A stretch of 64,000 bases of DNA from Micromonospora wenchangensis (lineage in GTDB: Bacteria > Actinomycetota > Actinomycetes > Mycobacteriales > Micromonosporaceae): contig NZ_MZMV01000017.1 in the NCBI RefSeq assembly GCF_002210435.1, positions 55,376 through 119,375 on the forward strand, given 5' to 3'. Positions 33,946 through 42,596 of the stretch are shown piece by piece (the first letter of the stretch is position 1; every line of letters starts with the position of its first letter). A model generated the notes under the pieces. It had not been told where the DNA came from. It searched no databases and saw nothing but the letters and a program-made list of their open reading frames with translations. A program made the position numbers and the translations under genes.

Positions 33946-34407
33946 ATGAGCGGCGTCATCGAGCACGTGGACGTGTCGGTACCGGTACGGACCGCCTACG
34001 ACCAGTGGACCCAGTTCGAGGAGTTCCCCCACTTCATGGAGGGGGTGCAGGAGGTCCGGCAGCTGTCGGACACGATGACCCACTGGACGGTGGAGATCGC
34101 CGGGGTCAAGCGCGAGTTCGACGCCGAGATCACCGAGCAGCTCCCCGACGAGCGGGTGGCCTGGAAGTCGACGGGCGGCACCCAGCAGGCCGGTGTGGTG
34201 ACGTTCCACCGGCTCGACGAGGGCAACACCCGGGTGACCCTGCAGATGGACTTCGAGCCGCACGGCGTGGTCGAGCAGGCCGGCGACAAGCTGGGTGTGG
34301 TCGACCGGCGGACGAAAGGTGACCTGGAGCGGTTCAAGCAGTTCATCGAGCGTCGCGGTCAGGAGACCGGGGCGTGGCGCGGGTCGGTCGACCGGCCGCA
34401 GCCCTGA
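33946..34407 (+). CDS. SRPBCC family protein (polyketide cyclase/dehydrase-like)
   Basis: A 153-aa SRPBCC domain protein: VIEHVDVSVPVRTAYDQWTQ, FEEFPHFMEGVQEVRQLSD, WKSTGGTQQAGVVTFHRLD, and the C-terminal helix RTKGDLERFKQFIERRG. This set matches the stand-alone cyclase-like proteins found with stress genes in actinobacteria and proteobacteria. ATG 33946 follows AGAGGAGG. No catalytic residue can be named; a lipid or other hydrophobic ligand is likely. Terminator follows at 34440. Confidence 0.88.
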   Translation: MSGVIEHVDVSVPVRTAYDQWTQFEEFPHFMEGVQEVRQLSDTMTHWTVEIAGVKREFDAEITEQLPDERVAWKSTGGTQQAGVVTFHRLDEGNTRVTLQMDFEPHGVVEQAGDKLGVVDRRTKGDLERFKQFIERRGQETGAWRGSVDRPQP

Positions 34408-34439
34408 TTCCCGCCTCCCCCGAAACGGACGCACGACCC

Positions 34440-34469
34440 CGACGGCCGCCGGTTGCCCGGCGGCCGTCG
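34440..34469 (+). terminator. Hairpin terminator
   Basis: CGACGGCCGCCGG at 34440-34452 pairs perfectly with CCGGCGGCCGTCG at 34457-34469 around TTGC, 33 bp after the SRPBCC stop. Confidence 0.75.
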
Positions 34470-34520
34470 CCGCGTCCGGTCCGACCGTTTGCGATCATCG
34501 GGTCGGGGTACCGCGGAGGT

Positions 34521-34784
34521 ATGACGGACAACGACGGCAGGGTGTGGCGGGACGAGCGGAAGACGCCGCTGGAGGAGCTGGACCGGGCGATCGCCAGGTC
34601 CACCATTGACGGGCAGGCCGACGACCCGACCGGCAACGACGCGGGCGAGGAGGCCGCCTTCGGGCACGGCCCCGAGCCGGTGGACCGGGGGGCCGGCCCG
34701 CAGGCCGAGCGCCGGGAGATGACCGACACCGAGCGCGCCTACCGCCCCTCCACGACGGGACGCACCGGCCCCGACACCATGTGA
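34521..34784 (+). CDS. Small acidic hypothetical protein
   Basis: An 87-aa hydrophilic, probably disordered protein rich in Asp, Glu, Arg and Gly. It includes DERKTPLEELDRAIARSTID and ends ERAYRPSTTGRTGPDTM. No domain is known to me. ATG 34521 has GCGGAGG directly upstream at short spacing. Its charged, turn-rich composition resembles small stress-induced proteins, which is only an inference from the neighbourhood. Confidence 0.6.
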   Translation: MTDNDGRVWRDERKTPLEELDRAIARSTIDGQADDPTGNDAGEEAAFGHGPEPVDRGAGPQAERREMTDTERAYRPSTTGRTGPDTM

Positions 34785-34838
34785 CGGTCGGCGTCGGGGC
34801 CCGCGTCGGGGTCGGGGTCGGGGTCGGCGGCATGGGGT

Positions 34839-34880
34839 CCGATGATGCGGTGTCCCGGTCGAACGACACCGCATCATCGG
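34839..34880. repeat. Perfect 16-bp inverted repeat
   Basis: CCGATGATGCGGTGTC at 34839-34854 pairs exactly with GACACCGCATCATCGG at 34865-34880; the loop is 10 nt. It lies between convergent genes, so it may be a bidirectional terminator, though it is less GC-rich than the others here. A short (GGTCGGG) run precedes it. Confidence 0.7.
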
Positions 34881-34931
34881 CCCAGAAGCACGATTGCCCT
34901 GGCTGGCCGAGCCCGAGAAGGGCGGCGCGGC

Positions 34932-36269
34932 TCAGTGGGTGGGGGGCGGCGCGGCGGTCTGGCGGGCGGCGGCGGCGTGCGCCACCAGCAGCGCCACCGC
35001 CAGCACGGTCAGCGCCGGGCCGAGCAGCCGCACCGACGTGTCGCCGAGCAGCACCCCGAGCCCGGCCGGGATGAGGGCCGCCCCGATGCCGGCGGCACCG
35101 ATCTGCACGCCGATCACCCGGTCGGCGTGCTGCCGGCCGACCCGTTCCGCGGTGCTCAGGGTGAGCAGCGGGAACACCGGCGCGGCGGCGAACCCGAGCA
35201 CGACCAGGCCGGCCACCGTGACCCAGCCCGGGGCCGGCAGCGCGATCAGCACCGCCCCGACGGCCATGCCCAGCAGGCTGCCCCGCAGCACCCGGGCGGT
35301 GCCGAGCCGTTCGGCGACCAGCCCCTGCACCACCCGGCCGACGAACAGGCTGCCCCAGTAGCCGGAGACCGCCACCCCGGCGGCCGCCGCGGACACCCCC
35401 CGCCCCTCGGTGAGCAGCAGGAACGCGTAGAGCCCGGCGGACACCTCGATGGCCACGTAGACGGCGAAGGCGAGCGCGCCGAACCAGACGGCGGGCAACC
35501 GGAGCGTGTCGGCGATCCGCACCCCCGCCGGCACCGCCGACCCACCGTGCCCGGCCGCCGCCGGATCGTCGACCGGCCCACCGTGCCCGGCCACCGCCGA
35601 ATCATCGACCAGCCCACCGTGCCCGGCCGGTACGACGACGCTGTCGTCGGGCCGCGCACCGACCGTCCGGTCGACCGGCGCGGCGTGCGGCGGCGGGGAG
35701 CCGGCCGTGCGGTCCCGCCACGCGCCGACGGTGAGCGCGAACGCGGTGGCCAGCGCGAGCTGGGCGGCGGCGGTGACCGCGTACCCCCAGCGCCAGCCGG
35801 CGCCGGTGCTCAGCATGGCGGTCATCACCAGGGGGCCGATGGCCACGCCGAGGCCGAAGAAGGCGTGCATCCAGTTCATGTGCCGGGGGCCGAACGCCCC
35901 GGCGGCGTACGCGTTGAGACCGGAGTCGATCGCCCCGGAGCCCAGGCCGAGCACCAGCGCACAGCCGATCAGCACGGTCAGCGCCGGTGCGTTGGCGTAC
36001 CCGGTCAGCGCGAGGCTGGCCAGCAGGGTGCTGCCGGCCAGCAGCCGGCCCACGCCCAGCCGGGCGAGGGTGAATCCGGCCAGCACACTGGAGGTCAGGT
36101 ATCCGATCGTGCCGGCGGTGAGCACCAGCCCGACCGCGCCGGTCGGCACGCCGAACTCGGCGCTGATCGAGGGCCAGCCGACGCCGAGCAGGCCGTCGGG
36201 CAGGCCGAGGCTGACGAACGCGAGGTAGGCGAGCAGGAGCAGGGAGGTACGGGGCGGGGCGACGGACAC
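34932..36269 (-). CDS. MFS transporter
   Basis: A 445-aa major facilitator with 12 predicted helices. First helices: LLLLAYLAFVSLGLPDGLLG, the motif of the fucose permease-like (FucP/YfkF) sugar group. Central loop, about residues 190-250, between helices 6 and 7, is long and carries two and a half 12-residue repeats (AGHGGxVDDxA). GTG 36269 is taken as start. Substrate unknown; could export or take up sugars or drugs. Alone on its strand, divergent from a small membrane gene. Confidence 0.88.
   Translation of the reverse strand: MSVAPPRTSLLLLAYLAFVSLGLPDGLLGVGWPSISAEFGVPTGAVGLVLTAGTIGYLTSSVLAGFTLARLGVGRLLAGSTLLASLALTGYANAPALTVLIGCALVLGLGSGAIDSGLNAYAAGAFGPRHMNWMHAFFGLGVAIGPLVMTAMLSTGAGWRWGYAVTAAAQLALATAFALTVGAWRDRTAGSPPPHAAPVDRTVGARPDDSVVVPAGHGGLVDDSAVAGHGGPVDDPAAAGHGGSAVPAGVRIADTLRLPAVWFGALAFAVYVAIEVSAGLYAFLLLTEGRGVSAAAAGVAVSGYWGSLFVGRVVQGLVAERLGTARVLRGSLLGMAVGAVLIALPAPGWVTVAGLVVLGFAAAPVFPLLTLSTAERVGRQHADRVIGVQIGAAGIGAALIPAGLGVLLGDTSVRLLGPALTVLAVALLVAHAAAARQTAAPPPTH
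35541..35630. repeat. 36-bp tandem repeat inside the MFS gene
   Basis: CCCACCGTGCCCGGCC recurs at 35541, 35577 and 35613, exactly 36 bp apart; the first two units are complete. In frame it encodes 12-residue AGHGG-VDD-type units in the cytoplasmic loop. Confidence 0.85.
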
Positions 36270-36430
36270 GGAGGCTCATCCTGCCGTATCACCGAGAACG
36301 GGTCGACGTGATTGTCGCCTCCCCCGAACCGGTGGTTTGGAACGCCCGGACGGGCAGTAAACCGGACAGGTCGTCCAGAATCCACCGTTCGGCTGACGGT
36401 AATCCGAAGGGGTCGCGCAAGACTTTCGGG

Positions 36431-36643
36431 ATGCAACAGGGCTCCGGTTTCCTCACCCCTCGTCAGCGTCGGCTGGCCTGGCTCGGCTTCCTGCTCGCCG
36501 CCGTCCAGGCTCCGGTCTCCGCCAGGTTCTCCTCCGACGACTCGTGGCTGTTCAGCCTCTGCGTCGCGCTGATGGTGGCCACCGTGATCATCGCCGACGA
36601 CGCCAGCCGTCGTCGCCCGGCCGACGCCACCTCCGCGGACTGA
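36431..36643 (+). CDS. Small two-helix membrane protein
   Basis: A 70-aa protein with a Gln/Gly start, two hydrophobic segments (about 15-28 and 41-54) separated by APVSARFSSDDSW, and a polar C-terminus with RRRPADATSAD. ATG 36431 follows TTTCGGG at short spacing. No family recognised. The AT content of the preceding 150 nt is a little higher than average, in keeping with a promoter region. Confidence 0.6.
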   Translation: MQQGSGFLTPRQRRLAWLGFLLAAVQAPVSARFSSDDSWLFSLCVALMVATVIIADDASRRRPADATSAD

Positions 36644-36661
36644 CCCGCCCGGCGGCCCCCG

Positions 36662-37495
36662 TCACGGGGTGGGGCCGGGAAACTCCCGCTGCGGGCAGCT
36701 CAGCGGGCGGGCCGGGTCGATCCGGTGCAGGGCGTACCCGGTGCCCTGCGTCGGGACGTGCGTGCTCGGCGCGCGGTCGCCGATCTGGATCAGGGCGTGC
36801 CAGCCGGTGCGCTGTGCGGTGTACCGGGTGCAGCCGTCGATGACCTCGGTGTGCTGACGGGCCGCCACGGTGGCCCGGCCCTGGACGAAGCTCGTCGGGT
36901 CGGCCGGGTCGCTCTCGGCCAGCAGCAGCGAGGACGCGGCCGTCGTGGTGTGCGCCCAGAACGACTCCCCCGCCGTCAGCCAGAGGTCGGCGACGGTGAC
37001 CACGTCGTGGTCGACAAGGCTGGAGAAGGTCAGGTCGGGGTCGGACGCGCCGGTGGTGCCGGAGTGCGTCACCGGCGGCAGGGTGATCGTGGCGGTGTCC
37101 GTGCGCTGCTGCACCCAGTACACGCCCGGGGTGTACGCGCTGACCACGGCCGTGTAAGCGCCGAACGGCAGGTGTCCGGCCGTGGAGTCGACCACCACGA
37201 AGTCGGTGCGGCCGAGCCCGTAGACGCTGGTGGCGAGCGTGCTGCCGGCGGCGTCGCGCAGGGTCAGGTCCCAGTCGGCGGTGGCGGCGGGCTGGACGGC
37301 GACGACCGACCAGTGCCGTTGGTAGGTGCGGTAGGTGTAGTCCTGCGCGGTCCGGGCGATCTGCACGTCGCCGTCACCGAGCGCAGTGCCGGCCACGGCC
37401 GCCCCGGGGTGGGCGAGCGGGACGGTCAGGGCCAGGGCGACGGTGCCGGCGAGTCGCGCGCCGAACCACCGGCGGGCGGAACGGGACAGAGCCAT
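36662..37495 (-). CDS. Secreted protein of unknown function
   Basis: A 277-aa exported protein. Signal peptide: basic start with SRSARRWFGARLAGTVAL, hydrophobic core, cleavage near AVAG (about residue 36). The mature part is beta-rich, with Thr/Val/Ser alternation: DYTYRTYQRHWSVVAVQ, TTGASDPDLTFSSLVDHDVV, and two Cys near the C-terminus (DGCTRYTAQRTG, LSCPQREF) that could form a disulphide. ATG 37495 has GGAAGGA upstream. No domain known. Divergent, 206 nt apart, from another secreted gene. Confidence 0.75.
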   Translation of the reverse strand: MALSRSARRWFGARLAGTVALALTVPLAHPGAAVAGTALGDGDVQIARTAQDYTYRTYQRHWSVVAVQPAATADWDLTLRDAAGSTLATSVYGLGRTDFVVVDSTAGHLPFGAYTAVVSAYTPGVYWVQQRTDTATITLPPVTHSGTTGASDPDLTFSSLVDHDVVTVADLWLTAGESFWAHTTTAASSLLLAESDPADPTSFVQGRATVAARQHTEVIDGCTRYTAQRTGWHALIQIGDRAPSTHVPTQGTGYALHRIDPARPLSCPQREFPGPTP

Positions 37496-37701
37496 CGACG
37501 GGATTCCTTCCGGGTGGGATCTGGACTGTAGCGACGCCGGGCCGTCCGGGGCGTCGTCCCGCGCTGTCGGATATCGGCCCCGCCACGGCGGCCACCGGTG
37601 TGCGACCTTGTCGGCATGCCGCCGCACACCGGCACCGGGCCCGGCACCCGCCGCGCCCCGGTCGCCGTACCCCGGCACCCCGACCCCGAGGAGCGCCGAC
37701 C

Positions 37702-38637
37702 GTGACGAGACGACCGACGGTGTGGACGTGGCTGCTGGGCCTGCTGGCGCTGGTGGCGGCGCTCGCCCCGACCCCGGCGGCGTCGGCGGCCCCGGGCGGC
37801 GGCGAGCGGGACGCCCGCGACCTCGCCGCCGTACGCAGCGCCGCAGCGCAGGCGTCGTGGTCGACCGGCCCGCTCGCGCCGGGCGTCAGCCAGGGCTGGG
37901 TGTGGAACAACGCCAACCCGCTGAACGCCGCCTACCAGGTGGGGCTGTCCCCCACCGGTGCCGGCGACACCACCCCCTGCCAGTTCGAGGTGACCCGGAC
38001 CTGGTACTCGCGGGAGCCGGGCGGCGAGCGGCGGTTCCACTTCGTGGTCCGTAACAGCGGCACGCTCACCTGCACGGCCACCGTCCTGCTGTCCTGGCTG
38101 ACGCCGACCCACGACTGGTCGACAGGCGCGCTCGCGCCCGGGGCCAGCGGCAACTACGGCTGGGTGGAGCAGATCGCGCCCACCGTGTCGTACCTGCTGG
38201 GGGTGACGCCGACCGGGGCGACCGCGACGGCCGCCTGCCAGTTGGAGATCACCCGGAGCTGGTACCGGCAGGAACCGGACGGGGTACGCAAGTTCTACTT
38301 CGTGCTCCGCAACATCGGCACGGTCACCTGTTCCGGTCAGTTCCAGCTCGCCCAGACCGACCCGTCGGCGTCGTGGTCGACCGGGACCCTGCCCGTCGGG
38401 GCCTCGGCCACCTGGACCTGGAACAACGCCAACCCGCTGACCGCGGTCTACCTACCCGGGCTGGCCCCGACGGGGGCCGCCGGGGGCACCGCCTGCCAGT
38501 TGGAGGTGACCCGGAGCCGGTACGTGCAGCGGGCCAACCCGGACGGCTCCCGGCAACGGCAGTACGTGCTGACCGTCGGCAACGTGGGGCAGGTGCCGTG
38601 CGGCGGCACCGTGCTGCTCGGGTCACTGACCCCCTGA
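37702..38637 (+). CDS. Secreted protein made of three ~85-residue repeats
   Basis: A 311-aa exported protein: GTG 37702, signal peptide with WLLGLLALVAALAPTPAASA. After it three tandem units of about 85 aa, starting near residues 52, 140 and 228, each with SWSTGxLxxGxS, WNNANPLxAxYxxG or an equivalent, xxGxTxxCQxEVTRxxY, RxFxFVxRNxGTxTC. Each unit has two Cys, presumably a disulphide per domain. Terms like WNNANP and the C-Q-E/L-E pattern suggest a beta-sandwich extracellular binding module, but I do not recognise the family. Could be a surface adhesin or carbohydrate-binding protein. Confidence 0.8.
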   Translation: MTRRPTVWTWLLGLLALVAALAPTPAASAAPGGGERDARDLAAVRSAAAQASWSTGPLAPGVSQGWVWNNANPLNAAYQVGLSPTGAGDTTPCQFEVTRTWYSREPGGERRFHFVVRNSGTLTCTATVLLSWLTPTHDWSTGALAPGASGNYGWVEQIAPTVSYLLGVTPTGATATAACQLEITRSWYRQEPDGVRKFYFVLRNIGTVTCSGQFQLAQTDPSASWSTGTLPVGASATWTWNNANPLTAVYLPGLAPTGAAGGTACQLEVTRSRYVQRANPDGSRQRQYVLTVGNVGQVPCGGTVLLGSLTP

Positions 38638-38811
38638 CGCCGGGGCGGATTCCGGCACCGCGTCCCGTTGCTGACCGCCCGGACGCCGACGGTGGCCGGT
38701 GCGCCGTCTGCCCGCCGGGGGTCGGATCGGTCCCGGTGGTGGAGGGCCGGTCGACCGGCGGGGGAACCCGGACCGGCCGGCTGGCCGACTCCGGAGGGGT
38801 TACCGGGTGGT

Positions 38812-38817
38812 TAACCT
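38812..38817 (+). promoter_or_regulatory. TAACCT -10 element
   Basis: TAACCT lies 8 nt before ATG 38826; no clear ribosome-binding site between them. Confidence 0.3.
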
Positions 38818-38825
38818 CGGTCCTC

Positions 38826-39191
38826 ATGCGAGTGCCGTACCCCCAGGTCGCCACCCGGACCGCCGTGCGCGCGGCGCGCTCCCACCTGGCCCTGCTCACC
38901 GCCTCGGTCGGTGCCCCCGGCCTCGCTGCGGCGGCGGCCCGGCCCGGCCTGCTCGCGCTGGTCGACCAGCACGCCGCGGCGATCCGGGACAGCCTCGACG
39001 GTGACCGTCGGCCGCTGACCCCGGCCGCCCTGTCCGGCTACGCCGAGGGGGTCCGCGAGACCGCCCGCGCGCACGGCCTGCTCCCCGAGGGCGCGGCGGA
39101 CTTCACCGCCCCGGACTGGGTGCTGGTCCGCCTGCTCGCGGTCTGCGCCCTGGCCCGCACCCTCGACCCCCGGCACCTCGACCCGGCCTGA
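38826..39191 (+). CDS. DUF6401-like small protein
   Basis: A 121-aa helical protein: ATRTAVRAARSHLALLTASV, GLLALVDQHAAAIRDSLDGD, LSGYAEGVRETARAHGLLP, ending with a Leu-rich helix. The pattern is that of a Micromonosporaceae family I associate with DUF6401, sometimes annotated as natural product biosynthesis protein without proof. No catalytic features visible. ATG 38826 is probably leaderless. Followed by a hairpin terminator at 39205. Confidence 0.7.
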   Translation: MRVPYPQVATRTAVRAARSHLALLTASVGAPGLAAAAARPGLLALVDQHAAAIRDSLDGDRRPLTPAALSGYAEGVRETARAHGLLPEGAADFTAPDWVLVRLLAVCALARTLDPRHLDPA

Positions 39192-39204
39192 CCCGATCCA
39201 CGCC

Positions 39205-39237
39205 GGAAGGGTGCCCGCCTCGCGCGGACACCCTTCC
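39205..39237. terminator. Hairpin terminator between convergent genes
   Basis: GGAAGGGTG at 39205-39213 pairs with CACCCTTCC at 39229-39237; the inner CCGC/GCGG also pairs. It serves the DUF6401-like gene and the channel gene on the minus strand. Confidence 0.75.
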
Positions 39238-39253
39238 CGGTGGTACTGCCGAC

Positions 39254-40126
39254 TCAGCTGCCCGGACGGCCGAACTGCTGGGTCTCGTCGCCGGTGCCGG
39301 ACTGGTAGGTGCCCCGACCGCCGGCCATCGTGCGGGCCTCGTCGACGCGCGGCATGGCCTGCGTCCGCTCGCCGCCCCGGTCGGCCATCTGCCGGCCCAT
39401 GTCGCCCTGCCCGGCCGCGCGGGCCCGCCGGTGCTCCTGGACCGCCCGCGACTCCTCGGCCGCCCGGTCCAGCCAGCCGTCCCAGCGGGACTGCATCGGC
39501 TTGACCAGACCACCGCCGACGCCGACGATCAGGATGCCGGCCACGGTGGCGAGCACCGCGATCAGGACCGGCGTGGTGACCGTGGTGGCGATGCCGACCT
39601 GGTTCAGCGCGGCGATGACGCCCAGCGCCAGGATGAAGACCGCCACCAGGTCGGCCAGCACCTTGCCGTACGACAGGCCGCCGAGCGCGCCGGAGACCAG
39701 GTCCCGCACGGCGTTGGCGATGGCGGCGGCCACGACCACGATGACGATCGCGATGAACGCCCGCGGCAGCCAGGCCACCACCCCCCGGATGAGGTCGCTG
39801 ATCGCGTTGGGGCCCCACACCCCGAACGCGAACTGCAGGGTGAACAGCAGCACCGCGTAGTACGCCAGGCGGGCCAGGATGTCACTGGCGTCGTACCTGG
39901 TGCGTTCCAACGCGCGTCTGATCCCGCCCCGTTCGACCGCCCGGTCGAAGCCCACCCGTTCCAGCGCCGCGTCCACGATCTTGAGTACCGCGCGGGCGAT
40001 GAGCCAGCCCACCACGAGGATGACGATGAACGCGATGGCTCTCGGCACGAACAGCAGCACCGACCGCCACATGTCGGTCAAGGCGCTACCGATGTCGACC
40101 TGCCTGACCGCAAGGGTTTCCGGCAT
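39254..40126 (-). CDS. Mechanosensitive-channel-like protein with TM-helix repeats (CmpX type)
   Basis: A 290-aa membrane protein. First helix about 20-45 (FVPRAIAFIVILVVGWLIAR), then KIVDAALERVGFDRAVERGG, the TM_helix repeat pattern of CmpX-type channels; further helices at about 85-105, 115-140 and 155-200. No full MscS beta domain follows. The C-terminal 90 residues are hydrophilic with RAAEESRAVQEHRRARAAGQ. ATG 40126 follows AGGAGGG. Distinct from the MscS protein at 7757. Likely a stress-gated channel; gating not shown. Confidence 0.85.
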   Translation of the reverse strand: MPETLAVRQVDIGSALTDMWRSVLLFVPRAIAFIVILVVGWLIARAVLKIVDAALERVGFDRAVERGGIRRALERTRYDASDILARLAYYAVLLFTLQFAFGVWGPNAISDLIRGVVAWLPRAFIAIVIVVVAAAIANAVRDLVSGALGGLSYGKVLADLVAVFILALGVIAALNQVGIATTVTTPVLIAVLATVAGILIVGVGGGLVKPMQSRWDGWLDRAAEESRAVQEHRRARAAGQGDMGRQMADRGGERTQAMPRVDEARTMAGGRGTYQSGTGDETQQFGRPGS

Positions 40127-40301
40127 GATGTCCCTCCTGTCCAATGGACTGCGCCGCCCGGTTACCCGTCCGCCGCAGCAGCACGCCGGAGAATCCGCAC
40201 CGATTTTCCCGACATGTCTATAGAAAACAGGCTGGAACTGCACGAAGGTCGGCGTCAGTGGAGGCGCCGGGCATGATCGGGTCGTCCGGGCCGGCTCCGG
40301 A

Positions 40302-40307
40302 TAGGCT
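40302..40307 (+). promoter_or_regulatory. TAGGCT -10 element, probable leaderless promoter
   Basis: TAGGCT ends 6 nt before ATG 40314; no ribosome site. Confidence 0.45.
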
Positions 40308-40313
40308 GCGGAC

Positions 40314-42434
40314 ATGCCAGGCACGGTCGGGCGGGCCCCGACGTCACCAACCCCCGCACCGGGGCCGGCCGGGGTCGAACCGGAGGCGACGGCCGTGCCC
40401 GCCCACCCGTGGGCCGACACCCCGCTGGGCCCGCAACAGGGTTGGGACGTGACCATCCGCGTCCTGGTCGACGTGATCCTGTCCTGCCCCGTACCGATGG
40501 CGCTGCACTACGGCGACGACTTCGTGCTGCTCTACAACCAGGCGTACGCGGAGGTGATCGGCGACCGGCACCCCGACGCGATGGGTCGGCCCGCCCCCGA
40601 GGTCTACGCCGACCTGTGGCACGCCCCGGGCGTCGGCGAGGTCATCGAGCGGGCCTACCGGCACGGCGAGTCCTTCCTCCAGAAGGAGTCGGTGCTCCCC
40701 GTCCACCAGCAGGGCACCGGTGAGCACACCGTCTTCACCCGGGGCCACTCCCCGGTCCGCGACAGCACCGGGCGGATCGTCGGCGTGCTCACCGTCGCCG
40801 CCCAGACCAGCCAGCTCACCCAGCAGTTGCAGAGCCTGTCCGACTTCGCCGCGGCGCTGTCGGGCACCCTCACGCTCGACGACGTGGCCCGGGTGACGCT
40901 GCGCTACGCGCTGCACTCCTTCGACGCCGACCAGGTCTCCTTCGCCGTCGACGACGGCCCCGCCTGGCGGCTGGTCCGCCGGATCCGGGGCGAACTGCTC
41001 GACGAGGCCGACGAGCGGCTGCCCCCGCTGTGGCGACCGGTCCCACCGGACACCACCGCGCCGGTGGTGGTCGGCGCGCGCAGCGGGGTGCCCTTCTTCG
41101 CCGGCGACGGCCAACCGCTGCGGGACACCGCCGTCGACCGGCACGACCAGAAGATCCGCTCGCTGGCCGCGCTGCCGCTGCGCTCGTCGGTGATCCGCGG
41201 CGGCCTCGCCGTGGGCTACCAGACCCCGCACGGCTGGACGGCGGCGGAACGGGCGCTGCTGGCCGCCTCGGCCGAACTGGTCGGCCAGGCGGCGGAGCGT
41301 GCCCGCCGGTTCGAGACCCAGCACGGCACTGCCCAGCTTCTGCAACGCAGCATGCTCCCGGAGCAGTTGCCCGCGCTGCCCCGGCTGCGCATCGCCGCCC
41401 GCTACGACGCCGGTGTCGACGGCAACGCCGCCGGAGGCGACTTCTACGACGCGTTCCTGCTCCCCTCCGGTGACCTGGGCGTGGTGCTGGGCGACGTCGC
41501 CGGGCACGACGTGCAGGCGGCGGCCCGGATGGGGCAGGTACGCGCCGCGCTGCGGGCGCTGGCGCTGACCGATCCCCGCCCGGACGCCGTCCTGGCCGGG
41601 CTGGACCGGCTGGTGGCGAGCCTGGGCACCGAGACCGGCACCCACGAGCTGTTCGTGACGGTGGCCTTCGGGGTGGTCGACGCCGACCGGGGCGAGATCA
41701 CCCTGGCCAGCGCCGGTCATCCCCCGCCGCTGATCCGGCGGACCGGGCCGGACGGCGTCGCCACCGCCACTTTCGTCGAGCTGCCGACCGGCGCGCCCCT
41801 GGGGTTGGGGTGCCGGCCGCACACCGCGACCGTGCCCTTCGCCCCCGGCGACACCCTGCTGCTCTACAGCGACGGGGTGGTCGAGCGGCGGCGGCAGAGC
41901 CTCACCGCCGGCCTGGCCGGGTTGGCGGCGGCGGTGGCCGGGGCGGCCAGCGGTGACCCCCGGGCGCTGTGCGCGGTCGCCACCGGCGCGGTCCCCGGCG
42001 CCACCGAGGACGACGTGGCGGTGCTCGCGGTCGAGCACGCGCTCAAGCCGAGCCGGTCGGCCGGGATGGAGATGCCGGCCGAGCCGACCGCGCCCAGCCG
42101 GGTACGCCACTGGATGACGGCGCAGTTGGCCGAGTGGCAGGTGCCCGAGGCGGTGATCGGCGCGGCCGTGCTGTGCACCAGCGAGCTGACCACCAACGCG
42201 TTGCTGCACGCCGGCACCGCCGCCCGGGTGGAGATCGACCTGAGCCCGGAGCGGCTACTGGTGTCGGTGGCCGACTCGGGCACCCGGGGCACGGTGACCC
42301 GCGCCCAGACCGACACGCTGAGCAGCCGGGGCCGGGGGCTCGGGCTGATCGAACAGCTCTCCGACGCCTGGGGCACCGACCCGACGGTACGGGGCTCGAC
42401 GGTCTGGTTCGAGATCCTCCTGCCCACCGGCTGA
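40314..42434 (+). CDS. SpoIIE-type protein phosphatase with PAS, GAF and kinase-like ATPase modules
   Basis: A 706-aa signalling protein, soluble. PAS-like about 45-160 (VPMALHYGDDFVLLYNQAYA, EVIGD), GAF about 180-335, PP2C/SpoIIE phosphatase about 360-570 with the metal ligands in GGDFYDAFLLPSGDLGVVLG and DVAGHD, ASAGHPPP and YSDGVVE, and a C-terminal anti-sigma-type HATPase about 595-705 (ELTTNALLHAG, GRGLGLIEQLSDAWG). Such proteins control anti-anti-sigma factors in actinobacteria, dephosphorylating STAS partners. No STAS gene adjoins it. ATG 40314 is likely leaderless. Confidence 0.92.
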   Translation: MPGTVGRAPTSPTPAPGPAGVEPEATAVPAHPWADTPLGPQQGWDVTIRVLVDVILSCPVPMALHYGDDFVLLYNQAYAEVIGDRHPDAMGRPAPEVYADLWHAPGVGEVIERAYRHGESFLQKESVLPVHQQGTGEHTVFTRGHSPVRDSTGRIVGVLTVAAQTSQLTQQLQSLSDFAAALSGTLTLDDVARVTLRYALHSFDADQVSFAVDDGPAWRLVRRIRGELLDEADERLPPLWRPVPPDTTAPVVVGARSGVPFFAGDGQPLRDTAVDRHDQKIRSLAALPLRSSVIRGGLAVGYQTPHGWTAAERALLAASAELVGQAAERARRFETQHGTAQLLQRSMLPEQLPALPRLRIAARYDAGVDGNAAGGDFYDAFLLPSGDLGVVLGDVAGHDVQAAARMGQVRAALRALALTDPRPDAVLAGLDRLVASLGTETGTHELFVTVAFGVVDADRGEITLASAGHPPPLIRRTGPDGVATATFVELPTGAPLGLGCRPHTATVPFAPGDTLLLYSDGVVERRRQSLTAGLAGLAAAVAGAASGDPRALCAVATGAVPGATEDDVAVLAVEHALKPSRSAGMEMPAEPTAPSRVRHWMTAQLAEWQVPEAVIGAAVLCTSELTTNALLHAGTAARVEIDLSPERLLVSVADSGTRGTVTRAQTDTLSSRGRGLGLIEQLSDAWGTDPTVRGSTVWFEILLPTG

Positions 42435-42596
42435 CCGCCCCACACCGGCGGGTCCGGCCCGGCCGGCGGCCCATCGGCGGCCACTGATCGACCGCCCGTG
42501 CCGGGACAAGCCGGACACCCAGGCTTAGCCCGACCATCGACGGGGCACAGTCCCACCCCCGCCCACGCTCGTGGCCGGGGGTGAGAGGCGGTCGGG

